Assembly: GCF_034344865.1 (NCBI RefSeq)
Contig: NZ_CP133774.1
Span: 6,882,001-6,946,000, forward strand
DNA: 64,000 bases
DNA from: Pseudomonas sp. 10S4
GTDB taxonomy: Bacteria; Pseudomonadota; Gammaproteobacteria; Pseudomonadales; Pseudomonadaceae
Direction: 5' to 3'
A program made the translations under genes and the position numbers. How positions within the stretch are numbered: position 1 is the first letter of the stretch; every line of letters starts with the position of its first letter. Positions 52,678 to 62,077 of this stretch are shown in pieces. The notes under the pieces were generated by a model. That model worked only from the letters and a program-made list of their open reading frames with translations, had not been told where the DNA came from and made no database searches.

Positions 52678-53554
52678 ATGTTCGCCGGATTCCTGAAAGA
52701 CCAGCGCCACGTCAACGGCGTGGACATTGCCTACCGCATCGGCGGCACCGGGCCGGGCCTGCTGTTGTTGCACGGTCACCCGCAGACTCACGTCATCTGG
52801 CACAAAATCGCCGAACAACTGGCCGAGCATTTCACCGTGGTCGCCGCCGACCTGCGCGGTTACGGCGACAGCGCCAAACCGCTGGCCAACGATCAGCACA
52901 CCCACTACTCCAAACGCGAAATGGCCAAGGACGGTGTGGCGCTGATGCAGTCCTTGGGCTTCGAGCGGTTCTCGGTGCTGGCCCATGACCGTGGCGCCCG
53001 GGTCGCCCATCGTCTGGCGCTGGATCATCCCGATGCCGATGCAACGCATGGTCCTGCTCGATATCGCCCCGACCCTGTCGATGTACGCGCAAACCAACGA
53101 AGCGTTCGCCCGCGCCTACTGGCACTGGTTCTTCCTGATCCGCCCGGCACCGTTGCCGGAAACCCTGATCGAGGCCGATCCCGAAGCGTACCTGCGCAGT
53201 GTGATGGGCAGCCGCAGCGCCGGGCTCAAGCCGTTCACCGCCGAGGCGTTTGGCGAATACCTGCGTTGCCTGAAACTGCCCGGCACCGCGCGCGGGATCT
53301 GCGAGGACTACCGCGCCAGTGCCAGCATTGATCTGGACCACGACCGCGCCGACATCGACGCCGGCCATCAGTTGAATCTTCCCCTGCTGGTGTTGTGGGG
53401 CGCCGAAGGCACGGTCGGCCGCTGCTTCGAGCCGCTCAAGGAGTGGCAACGCGTGGCCACGGACGTGCGCGGCAAAGCGCTGCCCGCCGGCCATTACATC
53501 GCCGAAGAAGCCCCCGAACTGCTACTCGCCGAAGTCCTGGATTTCCTGCGCTGA
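52678..53554 (+). pseudogene. Haloacetate dehalogenase (alpha/beta hydrolase), frameshifted
   Basis: The N-terminal half (from 52678) holds LLLLHGHPQTHVIW, DLRGYGDSAKP and the nucleophile motif VLAHDRGARVAHRLALDHP. The rest continues in the next frame with QRMVLLDIAPTLSMY, YWHWFFLIRP and the catalytic His in PAGHYIAEEAPE. Removing the A at 53039 joins them as DAVQRMVLLD, giving a full-length protein of about 291 residues. HDRGAR, YWHWFF and the ordered His resemble fluoroacetate/haloacetate dehalogenases; epoxide hydrolases are the alternative. GGAG precedes the ATG. All other residues look intact, so a sequencing error is likely. Confidence 0.82.
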
Positions 53555-53651
53555 TAGCCGCGCCTTACTGACCTGAACCCGCCGCTCGTCGCGGGCCGTC
53601 ACTGGCCCGTGCGGGATCGGCATGCCCAAAAAACCTCTGGAGATAATAAAA

Positions 53652-54959
53652 ATGACAATCAGAAAACTGCTGGGAACCCTCTATGTGCAGGTGCTGATCG
53701 CCATCGCCCTGGGCATTGTGATCGGGCATTACTGGCCGCAGGTCGGCATCGATCTCAAGCCGTTGGGCGACGGCTTCATCAAGCTGATCAAGATGATCAA
53801 GATGATCATCGGCCCGATCATCTTCTGCACCGTGGTCTCCGGGATCACCAGCATGCACGACGTAAAACAGGTGGGCCGGGTCGGTGGCAAGGCGCTGCTG
53901 TATTTCGAAGTGGTCTCCAGCATCGCGCTGTTGATCGGGTTGCTGGCCGCTCATGCACTGCATCCGGGTGCGGGTTTCAATATCGACGTGAAGACCCTCG
54001 ACACGTCGGCCATCGCCGGTTTCGTCGGCCAGGCCCAACATGGCGAAGGCGTCACCGGGTTTCTGTTGCACGTAATTCCGACGACGTTTTTCGAGGCGTT
54101 CTCACAGGGCGAAATTTTGCCGGTGCTGTTTGTTTCGGTGCTGTTCGGGATTGCACTGGTGATGGTCGGGGAAAAGGGTCGCCCGCTAGTGGGCATCATC
54201 AACCAGGCCAGCGAGGTGTTTTTCCGCATTGTCGGGATCATCAGCCGCGTGGCGCCGATCGGGGCGTTCGGCGCGATTGCCTTCACCATCGGCAAGTACG
54301 GTCTCGGTTCGCTGTTGCCGCTGCTGAAGTTGATCGGCACGTTCTACCTGACGGCGTTTATCTTCGTCGCTTGCGTGCTGGGCAGCATTGCCCGCTATGC
54401 CGGGTTCAGCATTTTCAAACTGCTGGCGTACATCAAGGCTGAACTGTTGATCGTGCTCGGCACCAGCTCTTCGGAATCGGCACTGCCGCAGTTGATCCAG
54501 AAGCTGGAAAGCCTCGGCGCGTCGAAAGGCGTGGTCGGCATCGTGGTGCCGACCGGCTACACCTTTAACCTGGACGGCACCAACATCTATATGACCCTCG
54601 CGGTGTTGTTCCTGGCCCAGGCAACCAACATTGACCTGACGCTGGAGCAGCAATTGACGCTGCTGGCAGTGGCGATGCTGACTTCAAAAGGCGCGGGCGC
54701 GGTGGTTGGTGCAGGCTTTGTCGCTTTGGCGGCGAGCCTCGCGGTGGTGCCGACGGTTCCGGTGGCAGCGATGGTATTGATCCTCGGGGTCGACCGCTTC
54801 ATGGCTGAATGCCGGTCCCTGACCAACATCATTGGTAACGCGGTGGCAGCCTTGGTGGTGGCCGCGTGGGAAGGTGAACTGGATCGCAGCAAAATGGCGC
54901 CGATTGCGCTCAAGCGCGGACGTCATGCCCGGGCCGCAGCCAAGCTTTCCGCAGAATAG
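53652..54959 (+). CDS. dctA: C4-dicarboxylate transporter DctA
   Basis: This 435-residue dicarboxylate/cation symporter of the inner membrane imports succinate, fumarate, malate and similar acids. Signatures are [11 protein letters not shown], the serine-rich hairpin [13 protein letters not shown] and the substrate motif [18 protein letters not shown] precedes the ATG at 53652. Residues 46-51 are IKMIKM, encoded by a 9-bp tandem repeat, where E. coli DctA has a single IKM. A LysR gene follows, then a LeuCD paralogue, so this copy may serve a special dicarboxylate. Confidence 0.92.
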   Translation: MTIRKLLGTLYVQVLIAIALGIVIGHYWPQVGIDLKPLGDGFIKLIKMIKMIIGPIIFCTVVSGITSMHDVKQVGRVGGKALLYFEVVSSIALLIGLLAAHALHPGAGFNIDVKTLDTSAIAGFVGQAQHGEGVTGFLLHVIPTTFFEAFSQGEILPVLFVSVLFGIALVMVGEKGRPLVGIINQASEVFFRIVGIISRVAPIGAFGAIAFTIGKYGLGSLLPLLKLIGTFYLTAFIFVACVLGSIARYAGFSIFKLLAYIKAELLIVLGTSSSESALPQLIQKLESLGASKGVVGIVVPTGYTFNLDGTNIYMTLAVLFLAQATNIDLTLEQQLTLLAVAMLTSKGAGAVVGAGFVALAASLAVVPTVPVAAMVLILGVDRFMAECRSLTNIIGNAVAALVVAAWEGELDRSKMAPIALKRGRHARAAAKLSAE

Positions 54960-55015
54960 AAAGCCTGCACACCGATGCTATGCTGGCGGCTCATGCCGCC
55001 AGTGCTCGTTCTGTC

Positions 55016-55930
55016 ATGACCATCAAGAAAGACACCGTGCCCCTACCCGAAGACCTGCGTGTTTTACTCACCGTCATCCGCAAAAGCGGTTTCGCCGCAG
55101 CTGCCGATGAGCTGGGGCTGTCCCCCGCCTACGTCAGCAAACGCATCCAGATTCTCGAGACCACCCTCGGCACTCGCCTGCTGCATCGCACCAGCCGCCG
55201 CATCGCGCTGACCGAGGATGGCGAGCGGGTGCAGCGCTGGGCCTTGCGCATTCTCGATGACTTTCAGCAACTGCACGACGAACTCTCCGACGCCCACGAC
55301 AGCCCTCGCGGGCGTCTGCATTTGTGCAGCAGTTTCGGTTTCGGCCGTAACCATGTGGCGCCGGCTGTGTCGCTGTTGGCCGAGCGTTATCCGGAGCTGG
55401 AGATTCGCCTGGACCTGTTTGATCGAGTGGTGGACATCGTCAGCGAAGGCTTTGACCTGGAGATCCGCGTGGGCGATGACATTCCCGGCCAGCACATCGG
55501 TCGGCGGCTGGTGAGTAACCGTCGTGTTTTATGTGCGGCGCCCGGTTACCTGGAACGTCACGGTACGCCGCAGACGCTGGCGGACCTGGAACAGCATCAT
55601 TGCCTGGTGATCAAGGAACGCGACAACGCGTTCGGCATCTGGAACCTGGAGCGCGATGGGGTTCAGGAGAGCGTGCGGGTCAGCGGGCCGCTGTCGTCCA
55701 ATAACGGCGAGATTGTCTTGCAGTGGGCACTGGATGGGCGCGGCGTGCTGCTGCGCTCATTGTGGGACGTGAAGCCGTTGCTGGAACAAGGGCGGTTGGT
55801 GCAGGTGCTGGCGGATTACACCCAGAGCGCGAATGTCTGGGCGGTGTACCCGACGCGGTTGGCGTATTCCGGGAAGTTACGGGCGTGTGTGGAGTTTTTG
55901 CAGGAGCATTTCAAGGGGTTGTCGGTTTGA
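55016..55930 (+). CDS. LysR family regulator (DmlR-like)
   Basis: This 304-residue regulator starts TIKKDTVPLPEDLRVLLTVIRKSGFAAAADELGLSPAYVSKRIQILE and has a co-inducer domain. The N-terminal pattern resembles DmlR, the regulator of D-malate use. I chose the ATG at 55016. It follows dctA by 56 nt and faces leuCD across a REP pair, so either could be its target. Confidence 0.85.
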   Translation: MTIKKDTVPLPEDLRVLLTVIRKSGFAAAADELGLSPAYVSKRIQILETTLGTRLLHRTSRRIALTEDGERVQRWALRILDDFQQLHDELSDAHDSPRGRLHLCSSFGFGRNHVAPAVSLLAERYPELEIRLDLFDRVVDIVSEGFDLEIRVGDDIPGQHIGRRLVSNRRVLCAAPGYLERHGTPQTLADLEQHHCLVIKERDNAFGIWNLERDGVQESVRVSGPLSSNNGEIVLQWALDGRGVLLRSLWDVKPLLEQGRLVQVLADYTQSANVWAVYPTRLAYSGKLRACVEFLQEHFKGLSV

Positions 55931-55952
55931 GGTGTGTTGTCTGTGCGGGCCT

Positions 55953-56037
55953 CTTCGCGGGCAAGCCTCGCTCCTACAGGTACAGTGTTGTTCGCGAATA
56001 ATGCGCGATCCTGTAGGAGCGAGGCTTGCCCGCGAAA
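55953..56037. repeat. REP pair (inverted), family A variant
   Basis: CTTCGCGGGCAAGCCTCGCT and its complement are spaced about 30 bp apart, between the convergent LysR and leuD genes. The unit has CCTCGCTCCTACAGG in place of the common CCCGCTCCCACAGG. Confidence 0.85.
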
Positions 56038-56043
56038 GCGATT

Positions 56044-56658
56044 TCAGCCCAACCAGGGATTCGCGGCCAGATGCTCGCGCTCGAAGGCTTTGATCTGCTC
56101 GCGGCGCTGAAGGGTGCTGCCGATGGCATCCAGCCCGAGCAGTAAGGCGGTTTTGCGCAAGGTGTCGATCTCGAACGGGATGACCTGGCCATCGCTCAGG
56201 CGAATCTGCTGCGACTCCAGATCAACGCTGATTTCAGCGCTGTCCGGCTGGCTGACCACCTGCCCAAGCCGCTGCAACACCGCCTCTTCCAGCGTGATCA
56301 ACAAGACCCCATTGCGCTGGCAATTGTCGTAAAAGATCCCGGCGAAACTGCTGCCAATCAACGCTCGAATCCCCATCTGCTTTAACCCCCACACCGCATG
56401 TTCCCGGCTCGACCCGCAGCCGAAATTCGGCCCGACCACCATGAAGCTCGCGCCTTGCCACGCCGGTTGGTTCAGCACGAACTCGGGATTGAGCGAACCG
56501 TCCGGCATAAACCGCAGATCGAAAAACAACCCGCGATCCAGCCCGGCACGGTCGATGCCCTTGAGGAATTGCTTGGGCATGATCACGTCGGTGTCGATGT
56601 TGGCCGCCAGCATCGGCGCAGCTTTACCGCTGACTTGAGTGAAGGGTTGCAGGCTCAT
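56044..56658 (-). CDS. leuD: LeuD-type hydro-lyase small subunit
   Basis: This 204-residue aconitase-family swivel domain has [14 protein letters not shown] and [15 protein letters not shown]. It pairs with the LeuC-type large subunit, and the ATG overlaps the leuC stop (ATGA). The locus lacks leuB and asd, which usually accompany the leucine-pathway copy in Pseudomonas. The enzyme may therefore act on another 2-methyl- or hydroxy-dicarboxylate. Confidence 0.85.
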   Translation of the reverse strand: MSLQPFTQVSGKAAPMLAANIDTDVIMPKQFLKGIDRAGLDRGLFFDLRFMPDGSLNPEFVLNQPAWQGASFMVVGPNFGCGSSREHAVWGLKQMGIRALIGSSFAGIFYDNCQRNGVLLITLEEAVLQRLGQVVSQPDSAEISVDLESQQIRLSDGQVIPFEIDTLRKTALLLGLDAIGSTLQRREQIKAFEREHLAANPWLG

Positions 56659-58075
56659 GCGCGGTCTCCAAAGTGACGAATGTCGGTCAGGCGCCCGGTG
56701 ATGGCGGCCGCAGCGACCATCGCCGGGCTCATCAGATGGGTGCGGGCGCCGGCGCCCTGCCGGCCTTCGAAATTGCGGTTGGTGCTGGAAGCGCAGCGGT
56801 CACCTGGGGCCAGCACATCGTCATTCATTGCCAGGCACATCGAGCAGCCGGACTGGCGCCATTCGAACCCGGCATCGATAAAGATCGCCGCCAGGCCTTC
56901 GGCTTCGGCCTGATCGCGCACTTCGGTGGAGCCCGGCACAATCATCGCCCGCACATGGCTGGCGACGTGTTTGCCGCGCACCACGCTGGCGGCATCGCGC
57001 AGGTCTTCGATGCGGGCGTTGGTGCAGGAACCGATAAAGGCATGGCTGATGACGATCTCGCTCAGCGGCATGCCGGCCTCCAGGCCCATGTAGTTCAGGG
57101 CGCGGCGCATGTCCTGGCGCAGGATCAGGTCGCTGACGGCTTGCGGGTCCGGGACCCGCGCGCCGATGGGCGAGGCCTGGTCCGGGCTGGTGCCCCAGGT
57201 GACCATCGGTTCCAGAGTGCTGGCATCCAGTTCCACTTCGCAGTCGAACTGCGCGCCCGCATCCGTGTGCAAGGTGCGCCATTTCTCCACCGCGCGATCC
57301 CAGACCTGACCTTTGGGCGCCCGGGGTTTGTCCTTGAGGTAGGCGAAGACTTTCTCGTCCGGCGCCATGAAGGCGCCGCGGGCACCGGCCTCAACGGCCA
57401 TGTTGCAGATGGTCATGCGGCTTCGACGCTTAAGGCATCGATGGTCGAACCGCGAAATTCGATGGCATACCCGGTGGCGCCCGATGCGCCGATCTGGCCG
57501 ATCAGCGCCATGATCACGTCCTTGGAGGTCAGTCCGATTGCCAGTTCACCGTCCACAGTCACGCGCATGCTTTTCAGGCGTTTGTAGACCAAGGTCTGGG
57601 ACGCCAGCAGGTGTTCGATCTCCGAGGTACCGATGCCGAAACCGAAGGCCCCAAGGGCGCCGTAAGTGGTGGTGTGACTGTCGCCCGCGGCGATCACCAT
57701 GCCCGGCAGGATGAAACCCTGTTCCGGGGCGATTACATGTTCGATGCCCTGGCGCTTGTCGAGGATGTCGAGCAGTTCGATGCCGAAGTCCCGGCAGTTT
57801 TCCGCCAGGTACGACACCTGCCGCGCACCGCCGGCATCCGGCATCGCGGCGATACGCACCGGCGCCGTCGGGTTGACGTGATCGACCACCGCCAGTGCGG
57901 TTTCCGGGCGCCAGACATTGCGTTTGGCCTCGCGCAGACCGCTGAAGGCTTGAGGGCTGGTGTATTCGTTGATGACCTGGCGATCGATATACAACAGGAC
58001 ATGGCCCTGGTCATCGAGGCGACACACCGTGTGGGCATCGATGTGTTTGTCGTAGAGGGTTTTGGCTGAGGTCAT
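56655..58075 (-). pseudogene. leuC: LeuC-type hydro-lyase large subunit, frameshifted
   Basis: This aconitase-family large subunit is in two frames. The first (58075 to about 57420) has KTLYDKHIDAHTV, DSHTTTYGALGAFGFGIGTSE and GYAIEF. The second, starting [14 protein letters not shown], has the 4Fe-4S cysteines in [13 protein letters not shown] and GCSMCLAMN. Restoring one C in the plus-strand CC at 57420/57421 gives the family's usual VEGRMTICNM join, and a normal length of about 473 residues. The N-terminal half departs from the standard Pseudomonas LeuC. The DctA and DmlR-like neighbours suggest a maleate/citraconate-type hydratase. Sequencing error is the simplest cause of the break. Confidence 0.82.
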
Positions 58076-58201
58076 GGAGGTGCTCGCTCGGGCGTGTGAG
58101 TTCCATCTTAGAGAGCGAGGGTTGGGCATCAATGGCCTGAGAGTGATCCCGTAAACCATGTTTCGTGTTGGATCTCGATCCAAAGGTCAGTGAAGACCCC
58201 T

Positions 58202-58289
58202 TGTGGGAGCGGGCTTGCTCGCGAAAGCGTCGTGTCAGCCGACATCAATTTTGACTGCCCCCGCTTTCGCGAGCAAGCCCGCTCCCACC
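58202..58289. repeat. REP pair (inverted), family A
   Basis: TGTGGGAGCGGGCTTGCTCG and its complement are separated by about 30 bp, in the leuC-fpvG divergent region. Confidence 0.88.
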
Positions 58290-58305
58290 AAAAGCCGACC
58301 TTCAT

Positions 58306-58324
58306 GAAAATGCGAAATATTTTC
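58306..58324. promoter_or_regulatory. Fur-box-like site upstream of fpvG
   Basis: GAAAATGCGAAATATTTTC matches the 19-bp Fur consensus at 13 positions and has inverted ends GAAAAT/ATTTTC. It lies about 150 bp before the fpvG start, where iron repression of the pyoverdine release operon is expected. Confidence 0.6.
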
Positions 58325-58474
58325 TTTCATCTCTGCCTTCGGGATTTCCCCTGCTCATCCGTCCTATATAGATGCAGTCCGGCCGCGTAGGCAAAAGTCA
58401 CGGCCGGGCTTTCAGGGGTCACCGCGCTACGAAGCCCGCAGCACGGCCCTCTCATCGATACAAGACCTTTAATC

Positions 58475-59676
58475 ATGTCGAAGAAATCCCGCTCAAAACT
58501 CTGGTTTCTGGTCCATAGCTGGCTGGCGTTGCCGATCTGGTTTTTCGTCTTGATCGTCTGCGTGACCGGCACCCTGGCCGTCGTCAGCCAGGAGATCGTC
58601 TGGCTCGCCAACCCACAAATGCGCGCCAGCCCGCCTTCTGACGATGCCCGGCGGCTCAGCTATGACCAGATCCTCGCGGCCATGAAAAAAGCCGAACCCC
58701 AAACCCTCGTCTCAGCCATCAACCGCCCCGACGAATCGCACTTCGCCCTCGACGTGGACGTCAACTACCCCGACGGGCGCTCGGTGACGGTCTACGTCAA
58801 TCCTTACACCGGGGTGATCCAGGGCGTCGCGCCAACGTTCAACTTCAAGGCGTTCACCCGCGCCTTGCATGGCTGGTGGCTGGTGCCATTTACCAACGGT
58901 TTCAGTTGGGGCTGGTACCTGGTGTCGTTCCTTGGCTTGCCGCTGCTGGTTTCACTGATTACCGGGCTGGTGGTCTACAAAAATTCTGGAAAGGCTTCTT
59001 CAAGCCGACCCTGCGTTTTCGTCACGGTGCGCGGATTTTCTGGGGCGACTTTCACCGACTCAGCGGCATCTGGTCGATCTGGTTCATCGCGGTCATTTCC
59101 GTCACCGGTACCTGGTTTTTGATTGAAGCCCTACTGTTCGACAACCAGATTTCCATCTCCAGCGAACCGATCATTCCGGCCATGGCCCGTGAAGCCGTGC
59201 CGTTGTCGCCGGATGGTTCGCCGGCACCGCAGATCCCGCTGGATCGGGCGATTGAAATCGCCATGCAGAAAATCCCGGGGCTGGAAGCCAGTTTTATCAG
59301 CCTGCCGGGCAATGCTTACAGCCACCTGGATATTGGTGGCCGTGGCTGGTATCCGCTGATGTACCAGACGGCGACCATCAACCCGTACAACGGCGAAATC
59401 GCTGCTTCGCGACTGCTCTCGAACCGGACCACGCTGGAGTTCGTCACCGAATCCATGCGGCCATTGCACACCGGGGATTTCGGTGGTTTGTGGATCAAGT
59501 TGATCTGGTTTTTCTTCGGCCTGGTGCTGAGCATGATGGTCCTCAGCGGCTTGCTGATCTGGACCAAGCGCACCGCCCTGGCCACCGCCAATGCGCTTAA
59601 GCGCAGCAGCAAGAAACAGCGCACTGCCACGGCGCAACCGAGCATGAGCCGCGAGACGTCGGAGGCTAGCCTGTGA
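58475..59676 (+). pseudogene. fpvG: PepSY-domain inner-membrane reductase FpvG, frameshifted
   Basis: FpvG reduces ferric iron in the periplasm so that pyoverdine releases it. The first frame (58475 to about 58983) has LWFLVHSWLALPIWFFVLIVC, PYTGVIQ and LHGWWLVPF. The second continues KFWKGFFKPTLRFRHGARIFWGDFHRLSGIW, a PepSY segment (AYSHLDIGG, PYNGEI), PLHTGDFGG and a final membrane helix. Expanding the A-run at 58979-58983 from five to six joins them as VVYKKFWKG. The joined protein is about 400 residues with four membrane segments, normal for the family. A deletion in a homopolymer points to sequencing error. Confidence 0.85.
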
Positions 59677-60214
59677 GCAAAACCGCTGCCGCCCCCCAGC
59701 CCTCGCGCCTGAACGTGCTTTGGCACAAATGGCGTTTTCACCTGAACATTCTGTTGCTGCTGATCCCGTTGGGGTTCATGCCCAAATACTTCACCAACGC
59801 CGCGTTGATTCGCGGCGACACGGGGCTGGGCGAGCACGAAATCGGCGAGATCCAGGTCGGTCCCTGGAGCCTGCGCCTGGCCGAGTTGCGCGATGAAGCG
59901 CCGCGTCGGGATGGCGCGACCGGCCACGTAAAAGCCTTCAACGCAGCCCTGTGCGACGCCTGTATCGAACAGGTCAAAGCCACTTACCTGCGCATCGGCA
60001 AACCCCGCAGCCTGCGCGCCGCCGGGGTAATTTTCTTCGGTACACCGTACCGCATGGGTGCTTCGTTACCGGTGCCGAAAAAACCCAGTCCGACGCCGAG
60101 CTGTGGATAACCATGGAAGGCTGGGACGGCGCCATGCATCAAGCCGCTATCCCGCTGAGCCAGGCATCCCCGGCCACCATCGCTTGGCTGAACAAACAAG
60201 GAGGCAAACCATGA
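59673..60214 (+). pseudogene. fpvH: FpvH, frameshifted
   Basis: FpvH is a small inner-membrane protein of the pyoverdine iron-release complex. The GTG start overlaps the fpvG stop (GTGA). The first frame has one membrane helix (FHLNILLLLIPLGFMPKYF) and CDACIEQVKATYLRIG, ending in GVIFFGTPYRMGA. The second frame continues FVTGAEKTQSDAELWITMEGWDGAMHQA to LNKQGGKP. One extra base at 60060/60061 restores the join, giving about 180 residues. The stop overlaps the fpvJ start. The break may be a sequencing error. Confidence 0.8.
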
Positions 60215-60540
60215 GCAACGCTTTTCGCCCTCTGCGCGCCGCGTTACTGGTGCTCTGCACCGGTTTCAGCGCCAGCGCCATGGCCCACAACCCGATGTGC
60301 GAATGCAAAGCCATCGACGCCGAGCAGATCAAATGCACTGGCGGTTTTTCCGATGGCAGCAGCGCGCCGGGGGTGACGCTGGATGTGATCGGCTACGACG
60401 AAACCATTCTGTTGCCGGGCAAGCTTGGGGCCGACTCGACCCTGATCTTCAAGAAACCCGCCGCTGAGTTTTATGTGCTGTTCGACGCCGGTCCCGGCCA
60501 CGTGGTCGAGATCGACCAAGCCGACATCGAGGCGCCCTGA
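60211..60540 (+). CDS. fpvJ: FpvJ, periplasmic protein of the pyoverdine iron-release system
   Basis: This 109-residue protein has a signal peptide (cleavage likely after SAMA). The mature start, HNPMCECKAIDAEQIKCTG, is His/Cys-rich and suits metal contact. GGAGG lies 6 nt before the ATG, which overlaps the fpvH stop. The order fpvG-H-J-K matches P. aeruginosa. Its exact role is not known beyond helping FpvG. Confidence 0.87.
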   Translation: MSNAFRPLRAALLVLCTGFSASAMAHNPMCECKAIDAEQIKCTGGFSDGSSAPGVTLDVIGYDETILLPGKLGADSTLIFKKPAAEFYVLFDAGPGHVVEIDQADIEAP

Positions 60541-61115
60541 TGAGTACGCCCACCACGCAAGTCGTCCGCCCGGCCGGTGCCGGCCATGAAACCCTTTATG
60601 TGCTGCTGTTGTGCCTGATGATCCTCGCGGTTGCGGGCTCGGTGGTCGCTTGGCGTCACGAGTCCCAAGTTGTGAGCAACGTCGGCAGCCATCAACTGGA
60701 TGGCCGCCGCGACTTGAGTGCGTCCGAACAAGGCATCTACGCCGATCTGCGGGTGACCCTGGACGAGATTCAGCTGCTGCGTCAGGAGCAACAGGTACTG
60801 CCCACGCCAGAAGCACTGGCCGGTGAAGGCTTTGCACCGTTTGCGCAAGACGCCAGTTCGGTCAGCCGCGGTGGGCATGTCTGGCAGTTGCTTGAGACCA
60901 AGGCCTACTTCGGCCAGAGCCAGACGCCGAGCGTGGCCGGTTCGTTTTTGATGCGTTTGATCGCAGCTGATGACGCGCCGTCGGACATCTGGCTCAACCG
61001 CGCAAGCGACATCAAAGCCCCGTCCGACCTGACTGACGCCGCGCTCGAAAGTGCCGGCTGGCAGCAGATCGTCGCGCAATTCGATGCCGGCGTAACCCGC
61101 CAGCACCGGGACTAA
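60540..61115 (+). CDS. fpvK: FpvK, inner-membrane protein of the pyoverdine iron-release system
   Basis: This 191-residue protein has one membrane helix (TLYVLLLCLMILAVAGSVVAW) followed by a periplasmic domain with a short helical stretch (LRVTLDEIQLLRQEQQ) and GGHVWQLLETKAYFG (DUF6162-like). The ATG overlaps the fpvJ stop by 1 nt. Identification rests on order and pattern. Confidence 0.85.
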   Translation: MSTPTTQVVRPAGAGHETLYVLLLCLMILAVAGSVVAWRHESQVVSNVGSHQLDGRRDLSASEQGIYADLRVTLDEIQLLRQEQQVLPTPEALAGEGFAPFAQDASSVSRGGHVWQLLETKAYFGQSQTPSVAGSFLMRLIAADDAPSDIWLNRASDIKAPSDLTDAALESAGWQQIVAQFDAGVTRQHRD

Positions 61116-61150
61116 CCCCTCGCCTTCACCCGAGAGAAGACCGCTTGCCC

Positions 61151-62077
61151 ATGCCTAGTTCATCTCAACGTTCTTTACTGCGCTTGTTGCTTGTCGGGCT
61201 GTTTGCCCTACTGCTGACACCACTGGCCAGCGCCGATCAGGCCAAGCGCCTGCGCATCGGCATCACCCTGCACCCTTATTACAGCTACGTGGCCAATATC
61301 GTTGGTGACAAGGCCGACGTGGTGCCGCTGATCCCGGCCGGTTTCAATCCCCACGCCTACGAGCCACGTGCCGAAGACATCAAGCGCATTGGCGGGCTCG
61401 ACGTGATCGTGCTCAACGGCGTCGGCCACGATGACTTCGCCGACCGCATGATCGCCGCCAGCGAAAAACCGAACATCCCGGTGATCGAGGCCAACGAAAA
61501 CGTGCCGCTGCTGGCCGCCACCGGGACCGCCGCGCGCGGCGCCGGCAAGGTCGTCAACCCGCACACCTTCCTGTCGATCAGCGCCTCAATTGCCCAGGTC
61601 AATAACATCGCCCGGGAACTGGGCAAACTCGACCCGGACAATGCCAAGACCTACACCACAAACGCCCGTGCCTATGGCAAACGCCTGCGGCAGATGCGCG
61701 CCGACGCCCTGGCCAAACTGACCCAGGCACCGAACGCCGAACTGCGGGTGGCCACGGTTCACGCCGCCTACGACTACTTGCTGCGCGAATTCGGCCTGGA
61801 AGTGACCGCCGTGGTCGAGCCGGCCCACGGCATCGAACCGAGCCCGAGCCAGTTGAAAAAGACCATCGATCAACTGCGCGAGCTGGACGTGAAAGTGATC
61901 TTCTCGGAGATGGATTTCCCGTCCACCTACGTCGAGACCATTCAGCGTGAATCCGGGGTCAAGCTGTACCCGCTGTCGCACATTTCCTACGGCGAATACA
62001 CCGCCGACAAGTACGAAAAAGAAATGACCGGCAACCTCAACACGGTAGTGCGGGCGATTCAGGAGTCCGGTTCATGA
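61151..62077 (+). CDS. fpvC: FpvC, periplasmic metal-binding protein (ZnuA-like)
   Basis: This 308-residue cluster A-I substrate-binding protein has a signal peptide (cleavage near ASADQ). Metal-site residues are in the family positions: GFNPHAYEP, NGVGHDDF, NPHTFLS and VHAAYDYL, with EMDFPSTY near the end. In the pyoverdine system it takes up the iron released by FpvG and delivers it to FpvDE. ATG 61151 was chosen; TTG at 61145 is possible with GAGAGAAGA upstream. A generic Zn/Mn-binding protein is the alternative, but the operon context decides. Confidence 0.9.
   Translation: MPSSSQRSLLRLLLVGLFALLLTPLASADQAKRLRIGITLHPYYSYVANIVGDKADVVPLIPAGFNPHAYEPRAEDIKRIGGLDVIVLNGVGHDDFADRMIAASEKPNIPVIEANENVPLLAATGTAARGAGKVVNPHTFLSISASIAQVNNIARELGKLDPDNAKTYTTNARAYGKRLRQMRADALAKLTQAPNAELRVATVHAAYDYLLREFGLEVTAVVEPAHGIEPSPSQLKKTIDQLRELDVKVIFSEMDFPSTYVETIQRESGVKLYPLSHISYGEYTADKYEKEMTGNLNTVVRAIQESGS

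Larger units (their letters stand above)
58076..58474. other. Intergenic region between leuC and fpvG
   Basis: This 399-bp divergent gap has no gene. It holds a REP pair, a Fur-box-like site, a possible -10 element (TATATA near 58363) and the weak inverted repeat CCGGCC/GGCCGG at about 58378-58408 in the fpvG leader. I could not find a convincing PvdS-type promoter. Confidence 0.5.

Noticed and set aside
58979..58990. Programmed frameshift in fpvG
   Set aside because: C AAA AAT is a poor slippery site, and other frameshifts in the window suggest base-call errors.
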